DNA of 64,000 nucleotides, taken from positions 62,001-126,000 of the forward strand of contig NZ_MUYJ01000004.1 of the NCBI RefSeq assembly GCF_002155695.1, read 5' to 3'. Shown one piece after another: positions 8,812 through 17,995 of the stretch. Each line of letters begins with the position of its first letter. Within the stretch, counting starts at the first letter, position 1. A program made the position numbers and the translations under genes. The stretch comes from Erythrobacter tepidarius. GTDB lineage: Bacteria > Pseudomonadota > Alphaproteobacteria > Sphingomonadales > Sphingomonadaceae. Under the pieces are notes generated by a model that was given only the letters and a program-made list of their open reading frames with translations, searched no databases and had not been told where the DNA came from.

Positions 8812-8962
8812 CCGAACCCGGAAGCGCCGTCGCCGGAGGCCGCCTCGCGCTGCTGCCGCCCACGGTGATCGCGGCGGTCTGGCGGTGGGCATGGTCACCT
8901 CGCTCACCTGGCGGCACCGGGCCAGCAGCAGCGCCAGCAACGCGCTGCCGTCACCGCCAGCT

Positions 8963-9625
8963 TCACCGCACCAGCTCGAACTGTTCGATCACCCATTGCT
9001 CTTCTTCGGCCGCGCCAATCCATTCGCGCATCCATTCGTGCCCGGTGATCGCTTCCATATAGGCCTGCGCGAAGCCGGGAACCCCGATCCCGTAGGTCAC
9101 GAAACGTGTCACGACCGGGGCATAGAAGATGTCCGCCGCCCCGAAGGTGCCGAACAGATAGGGCCCGCTGCGGCCATGGCGCGCGCGGGCTTCGGCCCAC
9201 AGGGTGAGGATGCGCAAGATATCGTGCTTGGTCTGCTCGGACAGGCCCGCCAGCGCGGTCCGGCGGCGGATGTTCATCGGCAGTTCCTTGCGCAAGGACT
9301 GGTAGGACGAATGCATCTCGGCCACCATTGCCCGGGCCATGGCGCGCGCGGTGTCATCCTTGGGCCAGAACCGCTCGCGCCCGACCTTGTCGGCAAGATA
9401 TTCCATGATCGCGAGGCTATCCCACACCACCGCCTCGCCGTCCCACAGGATCGGCACCTTGCCGCTGGACGGCTGGACCTCGCCCATGTCGTGCTTCAGC
9501 CGGTCCCACTCCTCGCCCATGATCGGCACGGTCAGTTCCTCGAAGTGCAGCCCCGACTGCTTGACCGCCAGCCAGCCGCGCAGCGACCAGCTCGAATAGT
9601 TCTTGTTGCCGATGATGATCTTCAT
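8963..9625 (-). CDS. Glutathione S-transferase family protein
   Basis: A 220-residue two-domain GST. The N-terminal thioredoxin-fold half starts MKIIIGNKNYSSWSLR, the hallmark of a proteobacterial GST subfamily in which the SSWS serine is the likely glutathione-activating residue; cis-Pro occurs in GKVPIL and the glutathione gamma-glutamyl contact in WDSLAI. The helical C-terminal half follows. Substrate unknown; detoxification is the family role. It is convergent with the cupin gene. Confidence 0.9.
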   Translation of the reverse strand: MKIIIGNKNYSSWSLRGWLAVKQSGLHFEELTVPIMGEEWDRLKHDMGEVQPSSGKVPILWDGEAVVWDSLAIMEYLADKVGRERFWPKDDTARAMARAMVAEMHSSYQSLRKELPMNIRRRTALAGLSEQTKHDILRILTLWAEARARHGRSGPYLFGTFGAADIFYAPVVTRFVTYGIGVPGFAQAYMEAITGHEWMREWIGAAEEEQWVIEQFELVR

Positions 9626-9915
9626 TGCGCCGCGTGCTCCACCTTGCCGGGCCGGTTTTGCGCCTCCCCCTAAGCGTTCATCCCTGAGCTGTCGATGCTG
9701 AACGGGGAGACAATTGAGACACTGTCCTGAAACGGAAACCGGGCCAGCGCGCAGTCGGTCAACTTCGGCTTCGAATTGCGCGCGGCGCATCGGTCTGGCC
9801 ATGGCGCGCAGGACGTTGCCGGTGAGGTAGCGGCGCATGGGCGCAAGGCTGGCAGGCTGGATGGCCGTAGGAAAACCCTTTCCTGCCGATGCACCTGCAC
9901 GCTATTTCGGGCCGC

Positions 9916-10335
9916 ATGTCGCTGCCCCGGTTTCACCTTGCCTTTCCCGTTGACGATCTCGCCGCAGCGCGCGCCTTCTATGGCGAGGTGCTGGGCTGCG
10001 CGGAAGGGCGATCGAGCGATGAATGGGTCGATTTCGACTTCCACGGCCACCAGATCGTCGCCCACCTCGCGCCGGGTCAGGCGGGCGACCGTGCCAGCAA
10101 CCATGTCGACGGCCACGGCGTGCCGGTGCCGCATTTCGGGCTGGTGCTGTCGATGGCGGAATGGGAAGCGCTGGCCGAGCGCCTGCGCGCGGCGGGCACG
10201 CCCTTCGTGATCGCGCCGACGATCCGCTTCAAGGGCGAGCCGGGCGAACAGGCAACGATGTTCCTACGTGATCCCTCGGGCAATGCGCTCGAGTTCAAGG
10301 CCTTCGCCGACATCGGCAAGCTGTTCGCCAAGTAA
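9916..10335 (+). CDS. VOC family protein (glyoxalase/dioxygenase superfamily)
   Basis: A 139-residue protein with two beta-alpha-beta-beta-beta modules typical of the vicinal-oxygen-chelate fold: [17 protein letters not shown] at the start, an internal metal-binding candidate HFGLV, and the C-terminal [13 protein letters not shown] with the metal Glu. It may be a glyoxalase, dioxygenase or resistance-type protein; the substrate cannot be told. The start at 9916 puts the fold's first strand near the N terminus; an in-frame ATG at 9889 is an alternative. Confidence 0.85.
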   Translation: MSLPRFHLAFPVDDLAAARAFYGEVLGCAEGRSSDEWVDFDFHGHQIVAHLAPGQAGDRASNHVDGHGVPVPHFGLVLSMAEWEALAERLRAAGTPFVIAPTIRFKGEPGEQATMFLRDPSGNALEFKAFADIGKLFAK

Positions 10336-10429
10336 TCCGCGGCGCGGGGCACGCGGCAAAATTGCGAGTTGCCGCATCCGGTTCACTGCGCCAGCCTCGC
10401 GGGTCTGCCGCGGGGAGAGCTGCCGGAAC

Positions 10430-10834
10430 ATGAACGGGCCGTTTGTCTATGTCCTGATCGTCAGCGCGCTGGCGCTGCTGGCCTATTATTTCACCCTGCT
10501 GATGGCGGGCCTGGCGCGCGTCAAGTTCAAGATACCCGCGCCTTCGCATGACGGGCCGGAGGACTATCTGCGCCAGGTCCGCGCACACCAGAATACGCTA
10601 GAGCATCTGGTGCTGTTTCTGCCGGGGATGTGGCTCTTCGCCTATGCGGTAAGCCCATTGTGGGCGGCGGCGATCGGCTGCATCTGGCCGCCGATGCGGG
10701 TGCTCTATGCGCTGGGCTATCGCAAGGCCGCCGAGAAACGCCTGCTGCCGCTCTATATCTCGATGCCGCCGATCTATATCTTCGTGCTCGGTTCGCTGAT
10801 CGGGGGGATCATCAAACTGGTGGAAGGAGCCTGA
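10430..10834 (+). CDS. MAPEG family membrane protein
   Basis: A 134-residue protein with four hydrophobic helices and the MAPEG signature RAHQNTLEHLVLFLP (about 46-60), in which Arg and Glu contribute to glutathione binding in eukaryotic members. Bacterial MAPEG proteins are glutathione transferase- or peroxidase-like, or of unknown role. The start MNGPFVYV at 10430 is the first Met before helix 1. The stop is only 3 bp before the amidohydrolase gene, so the pair is very likely co-transcribed. Confidence 0.88.
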   Translation: MNGPFVYVLIVSALALLAYYFTLLMAGLARVKFKIPAPSHDGPEDYLRQVRAHQNTLEHLVLFLPGMWLFAYAVSPLWAAAIGCIWPPMRVLYALGYRKAAEKRLLPLYISMPPIYIFVLGSLIGGIIKLVEGA

Positions 10835-10837
10835 GGC

Positions 10838-12559
10838 ATGGCCGATTATGATTGGGTCATCCGCCGCGGCACGATTGCCGATGGCACCGGGGGCGATCTG
10901 ATCGAGGGTGACCTTGCCATCGCCGACGGGCGGATCGCCGCCATCGGGCAGGTTTCGGGCAAGGGGCGCGAGGAAATCGACGCGAAGGGGCGCATCCTTA
11001 CCCCCGGCTTCATCGATGTCCACACCCATTACGATGGCCAGTGCATCTGGGCCGAGGAACTCGCGCCCTCCTCCTCGCATGGGGTTACCACCGCGGTGAT
11101 GGGCAATTGCGGGGTGGGCTTTGCCCCCTGCCGCCAGGCCGATCACGACATGCTGATTAATGTCATGGAAGGGGTTGAGGACATTCCCGGCGTGGTGATG
11201 GCCGAGGGGCTGGACTGGGACTGGGAGACCTTCCCCGAATATCTCGACAAGGTCGCCGCCGGCAAGCGCGACATCGATGTCGCCGCCTACCTGCCGCACT
11301 CGCCCTTGCGGGTCTATGCCATGGGTGAACGCGGCGCAGCGCGCGAAGTGGCAAGCGAGGACGATCTCGCGCTGATGCGCCGTCTCGCCGCCGAAGCCAT
11401 ACGCGCTGGCGCGATCGGATTTGCCACTTCGCGGCTGAGCATCCACAAGACCGCCGACGGCGATGCGATCCCGACCTTCGATACCGACATCGCCGAGCTG
11501 GAAGCCATCACCCGCGGCATGGCCGATGCCGGGGCGGGGACGTTTCAGGTGGTGCTCGATGCCTTTGTCGGGTGGGACAAGGAATACGAGGTAATCGAGC
11601 GGGTGATCGCCGCCAGCGGACGCCCGGCGACCTTTACCCTCGCCTCGGGCAATGACGCGCCGCCGCGCTGGCGGCGGGTGCTGGAGATGCTGGAGCGCAC
11701 CAATGCCGGTGGCAGGGTCGCGACCGCGCAGGTCATGCCGCGCCCGATCGGGCTGATTGCGGGACTGGAGCTGACGGTGCATCCCTTCGTGCTGTGCCCG
11801 AGCTGGCAGAAGATCGCCCACCTTTCGATTCCCGAACAGGTCGCCGCGATGCGCGATCCGGCGCTGCGCGCGGCGCTGCTTGCCGAAGATTTCACCCCCG
11901 GCCATCCCTTCAACGAATTGGCGCGCAACTGGCGCTGGCTGTTCCCGCTCGACGATCCGCCCGACTATGCCCCGCCCGCACACATGAGCATGGCAGGGCA
12001 AGCGGCGGCGCGCGGCTGCACCCCGCAGGAGGTGGCCTATGACCGCATTCTCGCCACCGAGGGGCGCGGGCTGTTCCTCGCCGCGCTTGGCAATTACGAG
12101 AACGCGACGCTCGAATCGGCCCATGAAATGCTGCGGCACCCGCATTGCGTGCCCGGCCTGGGCGATGGCGGGGCGCATTATGGGGCGATCTGCGATGCAA
12201 GCTATTCGACCTATCTGCTGACCCAGTTCGTCAAGGGTGAAGGCCCGCTGAGGCTGGGACTGGCCGAGGCGGTGCATATGCTGGGGCAGAAGGCCGCGCG
12301 GGCGGTGGGCCTCGATGATCGCGGGACACTCATGGTTGGCGGACGGGCCGATCTCAACGTCATCGACCTCGATGCCCTGACCCTGCACCTGCCCGAAGTG
12401 GTTCGCGATCTGCCCGCGGGCGGCCGCCGTTTGCACCAGCGCGCCACCGGCTATGTCGCAACCTTCGTCGCGGGCCAAATGATCCGCCGCTGCGATGAAA
12501 GCAGCGGCGCGCGCCCGGGCCAGCTGATCCGCGGCGCGGGTTACCGGGCGGCGGCTTGA
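10838..12559 (+). CDS. N-acyl-D-amino-acid deacylase family amidohydrolase
   Basis: A 573-residue metal-dependent hydrolase of the amidohydrolase superfamily. The N-terminal beta-sandwich is followed by the metal motif GFIDVHTHYDGQ, and later metal/active-site residues occur in VMGNCG and in the DGGAHYG segment near the C-terminal third (Asp). The family includes D-aminoacylases and dihydroorotase-like enzymes acting on amide bonds of D-amino acid derivatives; the exact substrate is unknown. No signal peptide, so cytoplasmic. It forms a probable operon with the MAPEG gene. Confidence 0.88.
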   Translation: MADYDWVIRRGTIADGTGGDLIEGDLAIADGRIAAIGQVSGKGREEIDAKGRILTPGFIDVHTHYDGQCIWAEELAPSSSHGVTTAVMGNCGVGFAPCRQADHDMLINVMEGVEDIPGVVMAEGLDWDWETFPEYLDKVAAGKRDIDVAAYLPHSPLRVYAMGERGAAREVASEDDLALMRRLAAEAIRAGAIGFATSRLSIHKTADGDAIPTFDTDIAELEAITRGMADAGAGTFQVVLDAFVGWDKEYEVIERVIAASGRPATFTLASGNDAPPRWRRVLEMLERTNAGGRVATAQVMPRPIGLIAGLELTVHPFVLCPSWQKIAHLSIPEQVAAMRDPALRAALLAEDFTPGHPFNELARNWRWLFPLDDPPDYAPPAHMSMAGQAAARGCTPQEVAYDRILATEGRGLFLAALGNYENATLESAHEMLRHPHCVPGLGDGGAHYGAICDASYSTYLLTQFVKGEGPLRLGLAEAVHMLGQKAARAVGLDDRGTLMVGGRADLNVIDLDALTLHLPEVVRDLPAGGRRLHQRATGYVATFVAGQMIRRCDESSGARPGQLIRGAGYRAAA

Positions 12560-12627
12560 GAGGCTCCTTCAGGGGCCGCAGGATCGAGGTGAGGTCTCGT
12601 TAACGCACGGGACGTAGGATCGCACCC

Positions 12628-13344
12628 ATGCTCAAGTCCCGCATTCTCGCTGTGCTTGCCGCCACGGTCAGCATCCCGGCGCAGGCCAACATCATCGCCG
12701 GGCCAGCCAGCGTCATCGATGGCGATACGCTCGACATGACCGGAACGCGTATCCGGCTGTTCGGAATCGACGCGCCGGAAAGCGCGCAGTCCTGCACCCG
12801 CGAAGGCCAACCCTGGGCCTGCGGAGAGGAAGCGACAGCCAACTTGCGCGAGATCGTCGCTTCGCAGCAACTCGATTGCCGAGCGCTTGGCACCGACGCC
12901 TACGGGCGGACGCTGGCAATGTGCAGGACGCCGGTGTTCGATGTGGGCCAAGAGATGGTGCGGCGCGGAATGGCCGTGGCCAGCCGTGATGCGCCGGCTG
13001 AATACGAAGCGGCCACCCAAATCGCGCAGCGGATGCGCTTCGGTCTGTGGCGCGGCGAATTCCAGCGGCCGGACGAATGGCGCGCCGCCAATCCGCAGGC
13101 CACGGCGCCCTTGGCGCAGGCCGAATTCCGGATCGCGTCGCCGCGCGTGGCGCCATCCCGCCCTGCGCCCGAGCGGCGCTACACCAATGCCTTCGGCTGC
13201 GCGATCAAGGGCAACCACAGTCGCCATGGCGATTTCATCTACCACCTGCCGGGGCAGCGCTATTACGACGAAACCCGTCCCGAGGCGCTGTTCTGCACCG
13301 AGCGCGAGGCGCAGGCCGCAGGCTTCCGCCGCGCGAAGGAGTAG
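12628..13344 (+). CDS. Secreted thermonuclease (SNase-like) family protein
   Basis: A 238-residue exported protein. A signal peptide (about 1-20, ending in AQA) leads into a staphylococcal-nuclease fold with VIDGDTLDM (Ca2+ aspartates) and the catalytic triad equivalents Arg and Glu in IRLFGIDAPES and Arg in AYGRTLA. A second, C-terminal module contains IKGN followed by YHLPGQRYY and FCTEREAQAAGFRRA, a motif seen at the end of many alphaproteobacterial secreted SNases and probably a small disulfide or binding module. Predicted to degrade extracellular or periplasmic nucleic acid. Confidence 0.9.
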   Translation: MLKSRILAVLAATVSIPAQANIIAGPASVIDGDTLDMTGTRIRLFGIDAPESAQSCTREGQPWACGEEATANLREIVASQQLDCRALGTDAYGRTLAMCRTPVFDVGQEMVRRGMAVASRDAPAEYEAATQIAQRMRFGLWRGEFQRPDEWRAANPQATAPLAQAEFRIASPRVAPSRPAPERRYTNAFGCAIKGNHSRHGDFIYHLPGQRYYDETRPEALFCTEREAQAAGFRRAKE

Positions 13345-13347
13345 CCG

Positions 13348-14028
13348 CTAGCCCATCCACCCCTCGCCGAGCGCGTCGTCCAGCACCGCGGCGCGCAGGC
13401 GCGCGATGCCCATGCCCTTCTCGGCGCTGGTCTGGTGGATTTCGGGGTGCGCGGCGACGTGCTGGCGCGCTTCGGCAGCGGTCTTTTCCGTTACCGCCGC
13501 CAGTTCGCTCGCCTTGATCTTGTCGGTCTTAGTCAGGACGATGCGGTAGCCGACCGCGGCTTGATCGAGCATCGACATCATCTCCCGATCGACTTGCTTG
13601 AGACCGTGGCGACTGTCGACCAGCACCAGCGTGCGGGCCAGCACCGGCCGCCCACGCAGGTAGGAATTGACCAGCGCCTTCCACTTCTCGACCACCTTGA
13701 CCGGGGCCTTGGCAAAGCCATAGCCGGGCATGTCGACCAGCCGGAACAACGGCAATGCGCCCTCCTGCCTCGGCCGGCCCACGTCGAAGAAATTCAATTC
13801 CTGCGTGCGCCCCGGCGTCACCGAGGCGCGCGCGATCGCCTTGCGCCCCGTAAGCGCGTTGAGCAGCGAGGACTTGCCGACGTTAGAGCGCCCGCAAAAG
13901 GCGATTTCCGGCACCAGCGGATCGGGCAGGAACTTCAGTTGCGGCACGGACAGCAGGAAGTCGACCGGGCCGGAAAACAGCTTCGCTGCCGCTTCCTCGC
14001 ACCTTGCCTGATCGTCCGGATCGTTCAC
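13348..14028 (-). CDS. engB: Ribosome biogenesis GTP-binding protein EngB/YsxC
   Basis: Essential GTPase that assists assembly of the large ribosomal subunit. The 226-residue protein has G1 GRSNVGKSS, a G2 threonine in TPGRTQ, G3 DMPGYG and G4 TKTDK, and the short alpha/beta fold of the family. It is the last gene of the minus-strand rpmH-rnpA-yidD-yidC-engB block, 4 bp after yidC. It ends 3 bp from the convergent nuclease gene. Confidence 0.96.
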   Translation of the reverse strand: MNDPDDQARCEEAAAKLFSGPVDFLLSVPQLKFLPDPLVPEIAFCGRSNVGKSSLLNALTGRKAIARASVTPGRTQELNFFDVGRPRQEGALPLFRLVDMPGYGFAKAPVKVVEKWKALVNSYLRGRPVLARTLVLVDSRHGLKQVDREMMSMLDQAAVGYRIVLTKTDKIKASELAAVTEKTAAEARQHVAAHPEIHQTSAEKGMGIARLRAAVLDDALGEGWMG

Positions 14029-14032
14029 CGGC

Positions 14033-15802
14033 CTAGCCCTGAGTCTTCTTGCGCCCGGCGTCCTCTTTTTCCTTGGCTGCCGCCGCCTTCAGTTGCGGGT
14101 GCTTGGAATAGAGATAGCTTTGCTGCGCCAGCGTCAGGATGTTCGAGGTGACCCAGTAGAGCAGCAGGCCCGCAGCAAAGGGCGCCATCACGAACATCAG
14201 GATCCACGGCATGATCGCGAAGACCTGCTGCTGCACCGGATCCATCGCCGCCGGGTTGAGCTTGAAGGTCAGCCACATGGTGATCCCCAGCAGCACCGCG
14301 AGCGGCCCGATCGCGAGGAAGCCGGCTGGCACATCGTAGGGCAGCAGCCCGAACAGGTTGAGGATATGCGCCGGGTCAGGAGCCGAAAGGTCCTTGATCC
14401 ACAGCACGAAGGGTTCGTGCCGCATCTCGATGGCGAGCACCAGCACCTTGTAGAGCGCAAAGAAGATCGGGATTTGCAGCACGAGCGGCAAACACCCGGC
14501 CAGCGGATTCACCTTCTCTTCCTTGTAGAGCTTCATGATTTCCTGCTGCTGGCGCTGCCTGTCATCCTTGAAGCGCTCCTGGATTTCCTTCATCCGCGGC
14601 TGCACCGCGCGCATCGCCGCCATGCTGGCGAATTGCTTCTGCGCGATCGGGAACATCAGCCCGCGCACGATCACCGTCATCAGGATGATCGCCACGCCGA
14701 AATTGCCGACCAGGCCGTTCAATGTGCGCAGCAGCCACAAGAACGGCTTTTCGAAGAACCAGAACCAGCCCCAGGTGATCGCACGGCCGAACTGCGCGAT
14801 GCCGCTGTCCTCGTAGGAGTCGAGCAGTGTGCTTTCCTTGGCTCCGGCAAACAGGCGGGTCGACCGGGTGAGCGACTTGCCCGCAGGCACCGTCGCCGCC
14901 TCATAGAGCACATCAGCGCGGAACAGCTTGTCGCCAACCGCGCGGAATTCCGCACTCGCCACGCCCTTGCCGGGCACCAAGGCGGAAAACCAGTATTGAT
15001 CGGTAAAGCCGAGCCAGTCGGCCTTGCCCTCGATCTTGTAGAGCTTGTCCTCGCTCAGATCGATGCAGGTGCTCAGCAGGGTCCAGCCGCATTCGTAGCC
15101 GACATCGTAATTGGCCACCGCGTCGGCGGCAAAGACCGGGCCGGAATGGGCGATCCACTGGCTCAGGCTGGCATTGGCGCTGGTGCGCTTGATCAGCGCG
15201 AAGGGCTGGATGATTGCCGCCGCCGCGCCGGCATTGGTGGCGCTCTGGGTAGCGGTGATCATGAAGTTCTCGTCGACCGCAAAGCGGATGCGGTAGGTGA
15301 TCCCGGCTGCATCGGTGCGGGTCAGGGTGACGGGGGTTTCGGGGGTGAGACGCTGGCCGTCCGCCTGCCACAGCGCATTGGCGGGCTGACGCACGCCGCC
15401 GGTGAGGAAACCGAATTCGGCAAAATACTGTTCCGGGGTTCCCTCGGGCGCAAGCAGGCGCACCGGCCCCGAATCCTTCTTCACCGTCTGGCGGTAATCC
15501 TTGAGCACCACGTCATCGATCCGCGCGCCGAGGAGATTGATCGAACCGGCAAGGCGCGGGGTGTCGATCACGACACGGCCACCGCTGGCCAGCGCGGTTT
15601 TGAGATCGACCTTGCCCGTCGCCGCGACATCCGCGCCAAGACCGGCAGCGGGAGCAGCGCTGGCATCGGCACGGGCAGCTGCGGCCGTCCGCGCAGGCGG
15701 CGGCGTCGCGGCCTCGGGATAGAAATACCGCATGCCGATGTCCCAGCCGAGGATGAGCAGGCCCGAAAGCACCACGGCGAGCAGAAGATTGCGATTGTCC
15801 AA
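14033..15802 (-). CDS. yidC: Membrane protein insertase YidC
   Basis: Inserts and folds inner-membrane proteins, alone or with SecYEG. The 589-residue Gram-negative form has an N-terminal anchor (MDNRNLLLAVVLSGLLILGW), a large periplasmic beta-supersandwich domain, and the conserved 60KD_IMP core from about residue 375 with IPIFFALYKVL and a basic C-terminal tail (KAAAAKEKEDAGRKKTQG) for ribosome contact. It sits 77 bp after yidD and 4 bp before engB. Confidence 0.97.
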   Translation of the reverse strand: MDNRNLLLAVVLSGLLILGWDIGMRYFYPEAATPPPARTAAAARADASAAPAAGLGADVAATGKVDLKTALASGGRVVIDTPRLAGSINLLGARIDDVVLKDYRQTVKKDSGPVRLLAPEGTPEQYFAEFGFLTGGVRQPANALWQADGQRLTPETPVTLTRTDAAGITYRIRFAVDENFMITATQSATNAGAAAAIIQPFALIKRTSANASLSQWIAHSGPVFAADAVANYDVGYECGWTLLSTCIDLSEDKLYKIEGKADWLGFTDQYWFSALVPGKGVASAEFRAVGDKLFRADVLYEAATVPAGKSLTRSTRLFAGAKESTLLDSYEDSGIAQFGRAITWGWFWFFEKPFLWLLRTLNGLVGNFGVAIILMTVIVRGLMFPIAQKQFASMAAMRAVQPRMKEIQERFKDDRQRQQQEIMKLYKEEKVNPLAGCLPLVLQIPIFFALYKVLVLAIEMRHEPFVLWIKDLSAPDPAHILNLFGLLPYDVPAGFLAIGPLAVLLGITMWLTFKLNPAAMDPVQQQVFAIMPWILMFVMAPFAAGLLLYWVTSNILTLAQQSYLYSKHPQLKAAAAKEKEDAGRKKTQG

Positions 15803-15879
15803 GATTTTACCCCGAGAGAATGCGACGAGAAGTGTATTATTGGCGTAAAACGGCGCCGTTTAAACCCTGCGTTTCGGCC

Positions 15880-16089
15880 CTAGGGAACCGGATCATGGCC
15901 ATGACCGCCCCACGGGTGGCAGCGCATTAGCCGCTTGAACGCCATCCATCCACCCTTGAACGCACCATACTTGCCGATTGCCTGGATCGCATATTCGCTG
16001 CACGAGGGCGCATAGCGGCAGGTGGGTGGTATCAGGCGCGAGGGGCCGATCTGCCAGAACCGAGCGATCAGGATCAGGAGGTGCTTCAT
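15880..16089 (-). CDS. yidD: Membrane protein insertion efficiency factor YidD
   Basis: A 69-residue amphipathic membrane-associated protein that improves YidC-dependent insertion. The signature CRYAPSCSEYAIQAI and the C-terminal RCHPWGGHGHDPVP are both present. ATG 16089 overlaps the rnpA stop as ATGA, implying coupled translation; a start three codons upstream is also possible. Confidence 0.95.
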   Translation of the reverse strand: MKHLLILIARFWQIGPSRLIPPTCRYAPSCSEYAIQAIGKYGAFKGGWMAFKRLMRCHPWGGHGHDPVP

Positions 16090-16475
16090 CGCTGGCAATT
16101 CCCCTTGCGCGGACGGCGTCCGCCAGGCGAATCCCCTCGCCCCTGCCGCGCCCGTTCGAGCGCATCGCCCAGCTCCTTGGCCATCAGGCGGAAATCCCGC
16201 TCGATCCCGCCCACTCGTCCGATCAGCACGTGATCGTGATCGGCCAGGCCCTGCACCGGCAGCGCGGCGCGCAGCAGCGCACGAAACCGGCGCTTCATGC
16301 GGTTGCGCACCACGGCCTTGCCAATCTTCCGGCTAACGGTGATCCCGTAGCGGATGCCCTGCCCGCCATTGGGCCGGGTCAGCAACACGAAGCCGGGTCG
16401 CGCATTGCGCAGACCCGCATTGGCCGCAAGAAAATCCGCGCGCTTGGTAAGAACCGAAATCACAGGGGTCACCAT
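16086..16475 (-). CDS. rnpA: Ribonuclease P protein component
   Basis: Protein subunit of RNase P, which matures the 5' end of tRNAs. The 129-residue product carries the family RNR motif in RNRMKRRFRALLR (about 57-69) and the substrate-binding Phe/Lys-rich N-terminal strand region. It lies between rpmH and yidD, the canonical order. The C-terminal 20 residues are basic and look disordered. Overlaps yidD by 4 bp. Confidence 0.95.
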   Translation of the reverse strand: MVTPVISVLTKRADFLAANAGLRNARPGFVLLTRPNGGQGIRYGITVSRKIGKAVVRNRMKRRFRALLRAALPVQGLADHDHVLIGRVGGIERDFRLMAKELGDALERARQGRGDSPGGRRPRKGNCQR

Positions 16476-16484
16476 ATGACAAAC

Positions 16485-16503
16485 GGGCTCCCGAAGGGAG
16501 CCC
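16485..16503 (-). terminator. Hairpin between rpmH and rnpA
   Basis: Perfect 8-bp G+C-rich arms (16485-16492 and 16496-16503) with a 3-base loop that reads TTC on the transcribed strand, followed by GTTTG. It lies in the 114 bp between rpmH and rnpA. It probably acts as an attenuator or RNA-processing stop that lets the abundant L34 mRNA end while part of the transcripts continue into rnpA. Confidence 0.6.
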
Positions 16504-16589
16504 GCAAGGGCGACTGCCCGTCGCGGCCTATGCTGCGAAAGCCAAGCGGGCCGGATGACCCGCGCCCCGCGCCTGAGCGCGCCAGAAAA

Positions 16590-16724
16590 TTACGCGCAGA
16601 GCTTCTTGCGGCCGCGGGCGCGGCGGGCGCGCAGCACCTTCCGACCACCCGGGGTCGCCTTGCGGGCAAAGAAGCCGTGGCGACGGGCACGCACGAGATT
16701 GCTGGGCTGGAACGTACGCTTCAT
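16590..16724 (-). CDS. rpmH: 50S ribosomal protein L34
   Basis: A 44-residue, highly basic ribosomal protein that starts [18 protein letters not shown] and ends [11 protein letters not shown], matching L34 along its whole length. First gene of the rpmH-rnpA-yidD-yidC-engB block. The 5' open frame extends further but the canonical start is at 16724. Confidence 0.98.
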   Translation of the reverse strand: MKRTFQPSNLVRARRHGFFARKATPGGRKVLRARRARGRKKLCA

Positions 16725-16797
16725 ATCATCCTCGAAAACTGGGCCGGCAAAGCGGCAGAGCGCGGCCACAAGGGCAGCGCAGATCAGGCCGCGGCGC

Positions 16798-17856
16798 TTA
16801 TGGGAAAGCCTGGCCAGAGTCAAGCAGAGCCAGCGGCTGGGGAATCGCCCCGTCAACCAGGCCGAGATTGGCATAGGCAAGGTGCGGAAGGGCGTATGGG
16901 CGCACCCCGGCGAGCGCCAGCACCAGCGCGGCCCGGGCGGACATGCCCGTCAGGCCCGTCGCTGGCGGCGCGGCCAGCAGCGCCGGCGCGGGCAGGGCCA
17001 GCGCAGAGCGGCTGCGCGGCGCCGTATCGATCCCGGCCGCGGGCGCGATCCAGCGCGTCATCTCGGCGCCGCGCAGCCAAAGGGCACCGTGATGCGGAAC
17101 CGAATTGGTCATCGCATAGAACGCCCGCGCTTGTTCGCGGCTCATGCCCATTTCGGCGTAGTAGTCGAGATAGAGCCGGTTCTCCGGCGCGTCAGGAGCG
17201 AAGTCGGACGGCTCGCGCCCCATCGCATCGCGCCACGAATGCACCGCGAACAGTGCGCCCGGATCCATGCTGCGGCGGGTTCCTGCAAGGAACAGCTCGA
17301 CCGCGCCAGAGCGCGCCGAGCCGCCAGCGGGGACATGGGTGGCAAGGCCGGCAGCGCGGATCATCCGCCCGAGTCGGAGATTGGCGATGTCGTTGCTGGT
17401 GCCCGGTGCGTCACGGAACTCGAGCACCCTGAGGCCCGGATAGGCGGCGAGCATCGCCTGGAAGGCGGCCGGGCTGGCCGCATCGGTGCCGGCGACCAGC
17501 GCCGCGCGCTCCTCGTCAAGCACGCGGAACGGGCCGAATCGCGCAATCCCGCCGTCAGCGCCCGATCCGCGCAGGGGTGCAGCGATGAAGCGCATCGGCT
17601 CCTCGATCACGATATCGCTGATGGTGGTTTCGCCGGCCCGCGAGAAGGTGGCGGCGCTGCGCTGGGCGGCGGGACCAAGCATGGCCGGGCTATCCCCGAC
17701 CCGCACCCAGGCCTGGGTGACGGGATCCCATTCCTCGACCCAACTGGTGGTCGCCACCACCCGCGCTCCGGCCTCGGCATGGATCTGCGCCAGCGCCGGC
17801 GTTGCGGGCAGCAGCAGCGCAAGAGCAGCAAGCAGGAGAGCGAGAGCGCGGTCCAT
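16798..17856 (-). CDS. Exported ClpP-class (COG3904-like) periplasmic protein
   Basis: A 352-residue protein with an evident signal peptide ([20 protein letters not shown] then ALAQ). The middle part resembles the ClpP/crotonase-like periplasmic proteins: a segment with [13 protein letters not shown], where the serine is the nucleophile candidate, followed by FAVHSW with the candidate catalytic histidine, preceded by a strand-helix repeat ([19 protein letters not shown]). The C-terminal third is Ala/Pro rich with a possible hydrophobic helix. Function unknown; a peptidase role is inference. It precedes rpmH by 73 bp on the same strand. The Met at 17856 is chosen because it begins the signal peptide. 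Confidence 0.6.
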   Translation of the reverse strand: MDRALALLLAALALLLPATPALAQIHAEAGARVVATTSWVEEWDPVTQAWVRVGDSPAMLGPAAQRSAATFSRAGETTISDIVIEEPMRFIAAPLRGSGADGGIARFGPFRVLDEERAALVAGTDAASPAAFQAMLAAYPGLRVLEFRDAPGTSNDIANLRLGRMIRAAGLATHVPAGGSARSGAVELFLAGTRRSMDPGALFAVHSWRDAMGREPSDFAPDAPENRLYLDYYAEMGMSREQARAFYAMTNSVPHHGALWLRGAEMTRWIAPAAGIDTAPRSRSALALPAPALLAAPPATGLTGMSARAALVLALAGVRPYALPHLAYANLGLVDGAIPQPLALLDSGQAFP

Positions 17857-17995
17857 GCCCGCCACAATCGCCGCGCATGCCTTCCGAAATCGCCAAGAAT
17901 TATGCTTTAGAAAACCCTGAACACCCTTCCCAAGGCGCTCGACAAGTCTCTCTAAAAGCTGCACTATCCCCAACAGCACGGGCTAGGGGGCAAAG

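Noticed and set aside
14093-15883. A 596-codon plus-strand frame opposite yidC
   Set aside because: No domain, His/Arg/Gln-rich, exactly antisense to yidC; a composition artefact.
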